Assembly: GCF_002872075.1 (NCBI RefSeq)
Contig: NZ_PGGU01000016.1
Coordinates: forward strand, 255,009 to 319,008
DNA: 64,000 bases
DNA from: Microbacterium aurantiacum
Lineage (GTDB): Bacteria > Actinomycetota > Actinomycetes > Actinomycetales > Microbacteriaceae
Reading direction: 5' to 3'
Shown here: positions 17,964-24,541 of the stretch, in pieces
Layout of the letters: every line of letters begins with the position of its first letter
How positions within the stretch are numbered: the stretch's first letter is position 1
The notes under the pieces: model-generated
What the model saw: the letters and a program-made list of their open reading frames with translations, nothing else
What the model was told of the DNA's origin: nothing
The model's database searches: none
Translations under genes and position numbers: made by a program

Positions 17964-19381
17964 GCCGACGCTTCCCGGTATCGCGGCGAGCGCCATTCGC
18001 CCTGTGCCTCGATCTGCGCGCTGCCGCGCTCGTCGATCCGATCGCCGCGCGCCTCGAGGGCGGCCAGCGCGATCGCGGCATCCGCCTCGGCCGGGAACGC
18101 GTGGAGTCCCGGCGGGAGGTCGCGGGTGAGCAGGTGCTCGACGGCGCCGAGCTGCACGGCGAACGACAGATCCATGATCTCGATCGGGTTGCCCTCCGCC
18201 GCAGCGAGGTTCACGCAGCCGCCGCGGGCGATCAGCAACGCCCCGTCGCCGACTCTGTCGAGATGCTCGTGCTCCGGTCGCAACGCTGCGAGATCCACGT
18301 CGACCTCGCCAGGGACGCCGCCGGCGACGGCGACGATATGCGCGGCCGCGAGGATGCCGGTGCCGATGGTGTGCGGTGCACCGGTCGCGGAGATCACCAG
18401 GGCTCCCGGTGCGAGCTCTTCGAGTGCTCCGATCTCGAACCCGTCGTGCGCCGCCCGCAGCGCGCGAACCGGGTCGGTCTCGGCGACGCCGACGCTGACG
18501 CCGAACGCGCGGAGATGGGCGGCGACGCCCTCGCCGACCGGTCCGTACCCGATCACGACGACCGGCCGGTCGCGCATCCCGATCCCGGCCGCATCCAGTA
18601 CGTCGGCGATCGCGAACACGCACGACTGCCCGGTGCCGTAGCGGTTGTCGAAGGAGGTCTTCATCGCCGCATCGTTGACGGCGATGACCGGGATGCCGAG
18701 CAGCCCCTCGCTCTGCATGAGACGCAGCGGGGTGAGGCCGCTGGTCGTCTCCTCGGCTGCGCCGCGGAGCGAGGCGGCGAGCCCCTCCTCGTGCGCGAGC
18801 CTGATCAGGTGGGAGCCATCGTCGAGGAGCAGATCGAATCCACGGCGCAGGAACGCGATCGCGGCTCTGCGCTCCGCGTCTCCGGCGAGCGCGGGGTCGC
18901 CGTCGACCGGGATGCCGCGCGTGCGCAGCACATCGGCGACATCGACGTCGATCTCGTCGGGGTGCGCGTAGACCGCGACATCGGCACCGGCGTCGCGGAG
19001 CAGGAGTGCGAGCTGTGCGGTCTTGGGCTCCAGCACCATGGCGATTCCGATGCGGATGCCGCGCACCGCACCGGCATCGCCCAGACGGCGGGCGATGGCC
19101 GACGACACGGGCATGTGCGCGCCGGCGATGTCCACCCGCTCTTCGGCCGTCGATCGGGCAGGAAGCAGACCGCCGTCCATCAGGATCTGCGGCTCCTGAC
19201 CGGGCGCGAAGACGACTCCGCCGCCCGCGAGATGACCACCGAGAGCCGGGATCAGCCGGCGCAGCTCTTCCGCGACGGCATCCGTCCCGATGACGGAGAA
19301 ATCGCGACCGGCGACGAGCAGGTTCGTCTCACGGGCGAAACGGCGGACGAGACGCTCGGCGGTCGTGGTCGGGTCGGTCAC
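17960..19381 (-). CDS. S-adenosylhomocysteine hydrolase-like protein lacking catalytic histidines
   Basis: 473 residues, close to the family's usual size. NAD-binding motif GYGPVGEG (about 278-285), FDNRYGTGQS (about 244-253) and DLSFAVQ (about 404-410) mark an adenosylhomocysteinase of the archaeal-like type. Lys241 and Asp245 match the catalytic Lys/Asp pair, and the EETTSG stretch is kept. By ungapped comparison from memory with human AHCY, the positions of His55, His301 and His353 hold Val116, Gly355 and Asn398, and Thr57/Glu59 hold Glu/Lys. It therefore probably does not carry out ordinary SAH hydrolysis. The GTG at 19381 has TACGCT six bases upstream and no ribosome site. It is the first gene of a six-gene operon. 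Confidence 0.82.
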   Translation of the reverse strand: MTDPTTTAERLVRRFARETNLLVAGRDFSVIGTDAVAEELRRLIPALGGHLAGGGVVFAPGQEPQILMDGGLLPARSTAEERVDIAGAHMPVSSAIARRLGDAGAVRGIRIGIAMVLEPKTAQLALLLRDAGADVAVYAHPDEIDVDVADVLRTRGIPVDGDPALAGDAERRAAIAFLRRGFDLLLDDGSHLIRLAHEEGLAASLRGAAEETTSGLTPLRLMQSEGLLGIPVIAVNDAAMKTSFDNRYGTGQSCVFAIADVLDAAGIGMRDRPVVVIGYGPVGEGVAAHLRAFGVSVGVAETDPVRALRAAHDGFEIGALEELAPGALVISATGAPHTIGTGILAAAHIVAVAGGVPGEVDVDLAALRPEHEHLDRVGDGALLIARGGCVNLAAAEGNPIEIMDLSFAVQLGAVEHLLTRDLPPGLHAFPAEADAAIALAALEARGDRIDERGSAQIEAQGEWRSPRYREASA

Positions 19382-19434
19382 TCGTAAAGCGTAGACGCAG
19401 CAGACAGGCACGCCGCGCGCAGCATCCTGCGCTG

Positions 19435-19614
19435 TCAGTCGCCGTCGGAACGGAACAGGTTTCGCAGCACGAAGAACACCACGACGGCCACCACGGCGAC
19501 GATCGCCAGCTTCGCGATGAACCAGAGCAGTGAGAACAGCGCTCCGACGATCCACCAGGCGATCACCACGGCGACGATGACGCCGACGACGGTCCAGAGG
19601 CTGTTCTTTGTCAT
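19435..19614 (-). CDS. Small hydrophobic membrane protein
   Basis: 59 residues, read directly from the sequence. The start ATG at 19614 has GGAG four bases ahead. After MTKNSLW comes a long Val/Ile/Ala-rich stretch with a Trp pair (about residues 8-50), enough for two membrane helices, then a basic-acidic tail RNLFRSDGD. Proteins of this kind are common in Microbacteriaceae as 'hydrophobic protein', with no known function. It lies between the SAH-hydrolase-like gene and a DHFR-fold gene on the same strand, 9 bp from the latter's stop. Confidence 0.72.
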   Translation of the reverse strand: MTKNSLWTVVGVIVAVVIAWWIVGALFSLLWFIAKLAIVAVVAVVVFFVLRNLFRSDGD

Positions 19615-19623
19615 GGCTCCAGC

Positions 19624-20187
19624 CTAGGAGGGAGGGCCGTCCAGCACGGTCGGGATGTACTCGAGCAATTGGATGCTCATGTCGAAGGTGCGAGCTTCGA
19701 CGAGATCCAGCCGCACATCGGGGTAGCCGTCGAAGATCCGGTCGTGCCCGGTGACCCCCGTGATGACGGGGAAGATCCCGACACGGTACCGGTCGACGAG
19801 ACCCGCCCTGAGCAGTGATCGGCACAGCGCGATGCTGCCGATGGTGCGCAACGGCCGATCGGAATCCTCTTTGAGCCGCCGGACGTACGCGACGGCATCT
19901 TCCCGCACCAGCGTCGAGTTCTCCCACGTGAGCGGCTCCGGCAGGGACGAGGAGAAGACGTATTTGGGGATGCCGTTGAGCACCTCGGTGCCCGGTTCTC
20001 CGCCGGCCGTGAGCGTCGACATCACCCGATAGGTCTTCGCGCCCATGAGCAGAGGATCGTCCTTGTCGTCAGCGTTCTCGAGCCAATCGAGGTACGCGGG
20101 GCTCTCCATTCCCCACCAGCCCGGCCATCCCTCGGCGGCGCCGTAGCCGTCGAGGGAGCAGATGAAGTCGATCGTCAGGGTCTGCAT
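19624..20187 (-). CDS. Dihydrofolate-reductase-fold (RibD C-terminal) family protein
   Basis: 187 residues. The RibD-C/DHFR-like fold begins TLTIDFICSLDGYGA and includes LLMGAKTYRVM and the NADPH-contact segment IGSIALCRSLLRAGLVDRYRVGIFPVITG. Members are reductases of unclear substrate and are not the essential folate enzyme. The start at 20187 has AAGGAG six bases upstream; an in-frame ATG five codons earlier lacks such a site. TAGACT in the upstream gap could be its -10 box. Confidence 0.84.
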   Translation of the reverse strand: MQTLTIDFICSLDGYGAAEGWPGWWGMESPAYLDWLENADDKDDPLLMGAKTYRVMSTLTAGGEPGTEVLNGIPKYVFSSSLPEPLTWENSTLVREDAVAYVRRLKEDSDRPLRTIGSIALCRSLLRAGLVDRYRVGIFPVITGVTGHDRIFDGYPDVRLDLVEARTFDMSIQLLEYIPTVLDGPPS

Positions 20188-20405
20188 CGTCGTCTCCTTC
20201 ACGCCCCGCGTCGCCGCGCGTCATCGGTGAGGCGAGGCCGAACGGATGCTTTCGGGCAGGAGTCTAGGCCGGTCGGCGGCGCCGCGGAACCCTACCCGAT
20301 CACTGACGTGCGCGGCCCTGCGCTGCGGGCACGCACCTCGACGCGCCCTGGGTCCTGGAATAGTTGTCAGCGCGCCGAGACCCCTGCACCACCCGAGAGG
20401 ACGCC

Positions 20406-20723
20406 ATGATTTCCATTCACCTCCGATACGAGATCGACCCGGACAAGCTGGACGAGTTCCGTGAGTACGGACGGCTCTGGATCGCTCTCGTGGAGCGCTT
20501 CGGCGGACGCCACCACGGTTACTTCCTTCCCAGCGAAGGCGACAGCGACGAGGCGTTCGCTCTTTTCACGTTCGATTCCCTCGCGTCGTACGAGCGCTAT
20601 CGTCAGGACTCTGCGAACGACCCGGATTGCGTGGAGGCGTATCTCTACGCCCAGCGCACCAGGTGCATCCGGCGATACGAACGCCGATTCCTGACCCCGC
20701 TCTTCGCTGAAACCGACCGGTAG
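20406..20723 (+). CDS. NIPSNAP-family small protein
   Basis: 105 residues, a ferredoxin-like alpha/beta dimer fold of the NIPSNAP/DUF1330-like kind: ISIHLRYEIDPDKLDEFREYG at the start, HHGYFLPSEGDSDEAFALFTF in the middle and a YERRFLTPLF ending. These proteins are small stress or catabolism-related proteins without a settled role. GAGAGGA lies a few bases before the ATG. It stands alone. The gap 20188-20405 otherwise shows no gene. Confidence 0.82.
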   Translation: MISIHLRYEIDPDKLDEFREYGRLWIALVERFGGRHHGYFLPSEGDSDEAFALFTFDSLASYERYRQDSANDPDCVEAYLYAQRTRCIRRYERRFLTPLFAETDR

Positions 20724-20767
20724 CCGAGGCCCCCGGAGACCGACAGGCGACCTCGCCGATCAGCGCA

Positions 20768-22405
20768 TCACGAAGAGGATGCAGACGTGGAGACCGCGAA
20801 ACCGATCTCGAACCGGTCGAAGTCGGCCGCCCAGCCGCGACTGTCCAGATCGTCGGCGCGGACCCCGAAGAAGAGCCCGGTGAATCGGAGGCGATCACCA
20901 TGGTCGTCGGACAGAGTCCACGCCGGCCAGACGCCCGGCACCGCAGACCACTCCGACTCGGCGCCGGCCACCGCGAATCGCAGCTCCGGACCGCTGAGCT
21001 CGGCGCGAAGCCGGAGCGGGCCGGCCGGCACCGCGACCGGCTCGGAACGCGTCGTGCGCGTGCCGTCGCGCTGAACCACCCTGAGGTGGCGACCGTGCTC
21101 GGCGTCGAACGTCAGCTGGAGCCAGATCCACCCGCTGCGGTCGTACCAGGCGATGAGACCCGCCGCCTCGCGCGGCGATGTCGGTGCGGCGTCGAGCACG
21201 ATCTCGACCGTGCTCACGTGCTCTTCGACCCGGGTGACGAGCATCGACTGATCGAAGACCGACGAGGGTGAATGGCCGCCTCGGAGCCGGAGCCAGCCGG
21301 GCCGGGCGCGGAGGTCGGCGACGTCGCCGGGCACTGCCGCGCGAAGGGTCGACCACCGTCGGCGATCGAGTTCCGGCTGGTCGAACTCATCGGCGAATCC
21401 CCGGTGCACCGGCGATCCGGCGGCGCGTGAGGCATCGGGGCCGACGTCCTCGATCGCCACGACCGTCTGCGGATGATGTCCGCCGTCGCGCAGCCGCAAC
21501 CATCCGTCCTCATCGAAGCGAACCGCCTGCAGGCACGTCTCACGACCGAGCGTCGAGTACCGCTCCCCGAGGTGCATGGTGGGCCGGCTGGCGAGATGGG
21601 CGAGCAGCCAGCCGCCGGCCGGGGTCTGCACGAGTTCCCCGTGGCCCGCCTTCTGGAGCGGTTCGCCCGGCGCATCCCGCGTCGTGAGCACCGCAGGGCG
21701 CGGATCGCGCTCGTAGGGACCGAACAGCGAGCGAGAGCGCGCCGAGGTGATGCCGTGGTTCCAGCCGGTACCGCCGGCCGCGATGAGCAGGCGGTACCAG
21801 CCGTCGATGACGTAGAGATTGGGCCCTTCGACGAGCGAATCCTCCGAGTAGATCAGTCTCGCCTCGCCCGCGCACCGTCGCTCTTCCGGCAGGTACTGCT
21901 CGATCACCAGCCCGCTGAACGACGGATACTCCGGCCGCTGATCCCATTGCACCCCGACGATCCAGTGCGAGCCGTCGGGGTCGTGGAAGAACGAGAAGTC
22001 GAACCCGCGGGAGCCGAGATGCACCGGGGCGCTCCACGGGCCGCCGATGTCGGTCGCCGTGACGAGATAGTTGTCGATGTCCTTGTCGTCGCCGTCCATG
22101 GTCCGCACGACCGAGTACGCGAGCCAGAACATGCCGTCGGCGTGCGAGAGGCTCGGGGCCCAGACTCCGCCCGAGTCCGGGATGCCCTTCAGATCGAATC
22201 CGTCGTCGAGCGCGTGGCCGATCGTCTCCCAGTGCACCAGGTCGGTCGAGTGGTGCAGACGGACGGCGGGGTGGTACTCGAACGTGCTGGTCGCGAGGTA
22301 GTAGTCATCGCCCACGCGGAGGAACGACGGGTCGGGGTTGAACCCCCGCAGGACCGGGTTCTGGATGCTCACCACGCACGGCGTCCGGTCGGGTGAGAGG
22401 CTCAT
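20768..22405 (-). CDS. Glycoside hydrolase family 43 (beta-xylosidase/alpha-arabinofuranosidase type)
   Basis: 545 residues. An N-terminal five-bladed propeller (about 1-320) holds the GH43 catalytic set: base Asp in FNPDPSFLRVGDDYY, a pKa-modulating Asp near SHADGMFWLAYS, and acid Glu in EGPNLYVIDGWYRLL. Residues about 340-545 form the C-terminal beta-sandwich of GH43 xylosidases. No signal peptide is seen, so it should act in the cytoplasm on imported oligosaccharides. Its start overlaps the stop of the next upstream GH43-like gene (ATGA), giving a two-gene operon under the operator at 23377-23392. Linkage specificity cannot be read from sequence. Confidence 0.9.
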   Translation of the reverse strand: MSLSPDRTPCVVSIQNPVLRGFNPDPSFLRVGDDYYLATSTFEYHPAVRLHHSTDLVHWETIGHALDDGFDLKGIPDSGGVWAPSLSHADGMFWLAYSVVRTMDGDDKDIDNYLVTATDIGGPWSAPVHLGSRGFDFSFFHDPDGSHWIVGVQWDQRPEYPSFSGLVIEQYLPEERRCAGEARLIYSEDSLVEGPNLYVIDGWYRLLIAAGGTGWNHGITSARSRSLFGPYERDPRPAVLTTRDAPGEPLQKAGHGELVQTPAGGWLLAHLASRPTMHLGERYSTLGRETCLQAVRFDEDGWLRLRDGGHHPQTVVAIEDVGPDASRAAGSPVHRGFADEFDQPELDRRRWSTLRAAVPGDVADLRARPGWLRLRGGHSPSSVFDQSMLVTRVEEHVSTVEIVLDAAPTSPREAAGLIAWYDRSGWIWLQLTFDAEHGRHLRVVQRDGTRTTRSEPVAVPAGPLRLRAELSGPELRFAVAGAESEWSAVPGVWPAWTLSDDHGDRLRFTGLFFGVRADDLDSRGWAADFDRFEIGFAVSTSASSS

Positions 22406-23322
22406 CCGAAGGCGTCCTCGGGGTTCCACGCATCGTGCCACTCGAGTGTCGCCGCGCCGTCCGCGAGCGAGATCGGCAGCCATACGGCCGGCGAGGTGTC
22501 GAGCGCGTCCTTCTGCCACCGGTCGCCGATGTACAGGTGACCGGTTCCGACGGGCACGACGACGCTCACCTGGGAGTCGAACGTCGCAGAGCCTTCGGGG
22601 GCGAAGGGGCGCCATGGGCTCCAGGGGCCCTCGAGCGACGGTGCGGTGCTGTACATGTTGTCGTTCGTGCTCCACCCGGTCAGGTCGGAGCCGAAGAGGT
22701 AGTACAGGCCCTCGTGTCGCACGAGCGTGGGCGATTCATAGCCGATCTCCGATCGCGCCTGCTGCCGGAGCGTTGCGACGAGGCTCTCGACGCCGAAGTA
22801 GTCGGGGCGGAGACGATAGATGTGCAGTCCGTTGTCGCGGTCCTCGGAGAGGAGGTAGCCGACGCCGTCCTCCTGGTACACCCCGATGTCGCGGCTGATG
22901 TTGCCCATCGGCCGCTCGCTGTGCAGGTACCGATAGGGTCCTGCCGGTGTGTCGGAGATCGCGTATCCGACGCGGGCGTAGGAGTAGTCCGCCGTCTCGA
23001 CGTGGAGCAGCATCACCCAGGCGCCGTCCGGACGACGAAGCGCCTTGGGGCGTTCGATCACGCGATCGGCCGCGAGATCTCCGTCGCCAATGCTGAGGGA
23101 GTCGCCCTCGAAACGCCAGGAGACGAGATCAGGCGACGAGTAGCAGGCGACGGCCGTGAACGTGCCTCCGGCGGCCTTGTCCTCTCCCCAGGCGTACCAG
23201 GTCTCCCCGACGCGCTGGATGCCGATGCCGTGCAGCTGGGCGACCCGGCCGCGGTCGTCCCGGAAGACGGTTCCGGGACGGATGACCGCTCCCTCGGTGA
23301 CGACCTCGATTGCGCTGTCCAT
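22402..23322 (-). CDS. GH43-fold glycosidase-like protein
   Basis: 306 residues, a single five-bladed propeller without an extra domain. HGIGIQRVGETWYAWGEDKAA resembles GH43 subfamily 24 (exo-galactanase-like) proteins rather than xylosidases, and GYESPTLVRHEGLYYLFGSD carries the blade-4 glutamate candidate. I could not identify the base aspartate with confidence, so activity is uncertain. No signal peptide is present. The start has AGGAGA upstream. It leads the two-gene GH43 operon. Confidence 0.78.
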   Translation of the reverse strand: MDSAIEVVTEGAVIRPGTVFRDDRGRVAQLHGIGIQRVGETWYAWGEDKAAGGTFTAVACYSSPDLVSWRFEGDSLSIGDGDLAADRVIERPKALRRPDGAWVMLLHVETADYSYARVGYAISDTPAGPYRYLHSERPMGNISRDIGVYQEDGVGYLLSEDRDNGLHIYRLRPDYFGVESLVATLRQQARSEIGYESPTLVRHEGLYYLFGSDLTGWSTNDNMYSTAPSLEGPWSPWRPFAPEGSATFDSQVSVVVPVGTGHLYIGDRWQKDALDTSPAVWLPISLADGAATLEWHDAWNPEDAFG

Positions 23323-23376
23323 CTGCTCTCCTATGAGTTCTGTGTCGCTGACGATGTCTCAGATCGTACCCGCACT

Positions 23377-23392
23377 TGGATATCGTTTGCCA
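23377..23392 (-). promoter_or_regulatory. Hybrid LacI-type operator in front of the GH43 operon
   Basis: The plus strand reads TGGATATCGTTTGCCA. Its left half matches the GGATATCG half-sites found at 31148 and its right half matches the GTTTGC half-sites found at 29402. It lies about 55 bases upstream of the ATG at 23322, just ahead of TACGAT, a possible -10 box at 23363-23368. Confidence 0.62.
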
Positions 23393-23431
23393 GGGATTCC
23401 GAGAATGTGACCGTCCGCCGACGGTCAGTGG

Positions 23432-24490
23432 TCAGCGGCTGATCGGCGTGCCGTGCACGATGGGCGTCGCCCGTAAGGCGATGTGAGCATCCGCCTCGGT
23501 CTCGTCGTTGTCCAGAGCCAGCGACAGTGCGGCCTCTCCGAACGCTTCGAGCGGAACCTCGACGGTGCTGAACCGCGGAAGCACGTCTCCCAGCATCGGG
23601 ACGTGGTCGAACCCGGTGACCTCCACGTCTCGCGGAGTCTCGACGCCGAGTTCGCGCAGACGTGCGATCGCACCGACCGCCATCGCGTCGCTCATCGCGG
23701 CGATCACGTCGAGGTCCGCGATGCGGTCCTTGAGCTGGTCGATCGCCGCGTACCCGCCGTCTCGCGAGAAGGCGCGGTGGACGATGTCCTCCGGCCGGAC
23801 CGCGATGTCGTTGGCGGCGAGCCCGTCGAGAAAGCCCAGGACGCGGTCTCTCGAGGTGATCTCGATCTCCGGTGCGGACAGAACAGCGAACCGCTTCTTG
23901 CCGGCTCTGGCCAGGGCGTCGGCCAGCAGTCGCGCCGCCTCGTGATTGTCGACGGTGACGGACGGGAAGCCGAGCGAGCTGTCGCCGACGATCACGATCC
24001 GCGTTCCGTGTTCTGCAAGGGTCTTCAGCTGCGCACCCAGTGCCCGCTCGCGGTGCTCATCCGTCGTGCGGCCGGTCGCGATCACGACGGCGCGATGCCG
24101 CTCACCGCGAAGTGTCGTGAGCAACTCCAACTCGCGAAGCGGATCGTCCAGGGTCGTCCGGACGGCGACGGAGACTCCGCGCTTCTCGGCCGCGTGCATG
24201 ACCCCGGAGATCATCGTCGCTGAGCCGAAGTCCTCGATGTCGCTCACCACGAGCGCGACGGTGCGCGAGCGCCCGCCCTTGGTCGCCTGGGCAGCCGGGT
24301 TCACGGAGTAGCCGAGCGCGCGCGCGGCATCCAGAACGCGCCGTCTCAGCACCGGGGATCCGCTCTGCTCACCGCGCACGCCGGGATTGAGCGCACGAGA
24401 AGCCGTGGGGACCGACACGCCGGCGAGGCGGGCGACATCCGTCAGCGTCGGCGGCTTCTCCGCAGGCAAACCGGGCTCCTCTCCGTGCAT
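23432..24490 (-). CDS. LacI-family transcriptional regulator 1
   Basis: 352 residues. The N-terminal helix-turn-helix is TLTDVARLAGVSVPTASRAL (about residues 15-34), followed by the hinge region (GYSVNPAAQATKGGRSRTV) and a periplasmic-binding-like sensor core (DIEDFGSATMISGVM, VDNHEAARLLADAL, VTGFDHVPML). By family it represses glycan genes until a sugar binds. It sits 51 bp behind the GH95 gene on the same strand but has its own hybrid operator 6 bases before the ATG (24496-24511), suggesting autoregulation. The recognition helix (VPTASR) differs from that of regulator 2 (VSVASR), so they may prefer different half-sites. Confidence 0.9.
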   Translation of the reverse strand: MHGEEPGLPAEKPPTLTDVARLAGVSVPTASRALNPGVRGEQSGSPVLRRRVLDAARALGYSVNPAAQATKGGRSRTVALVVSDIEDFGSATMISGVMHAAEKRGVSVAVRTTLDDPLRELELLTTLRGERHRAVVIATGRTTDEHRERALGAQLKTLAEHGTRIVIVGDSSLGFPSVTVDNHEAARLLADALARAGKKRFAVLSAPEIEITSRDRVLGFLDGLAANDIAVRPEDIVHRAFSRDGGYAAIDQLKDRIADLDVIAAMSDAMAVGAIARLRELGVETPRDVEVTGFDHVPMLGDVLPRFSTVEVPLEAFGEAALSLALDNDETEADAHIALRATPIVHGTPISR

Positions 24491-24495
24491 CTGGT

Positions 24496-24511
24496 GTGCA
24501 AACGTTATCCT
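24496..24511 (-). promoter_or_regulatory. Hybrid LacI-type operator in front of LacI regulator 1
   Basis: The minus strand reads AGGATAACGTTTGCAC, a GGATAACG half-site joined to a GTTTGC half-site. It overlaps TAGGAT (24507-24512), a likely -10 box for the regulator, so binding would block transcription. Confidence 0.6.
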
Positions 24512-24541
24512 AATCCGAAACGTCGCCTGACCTGCGGCTCG

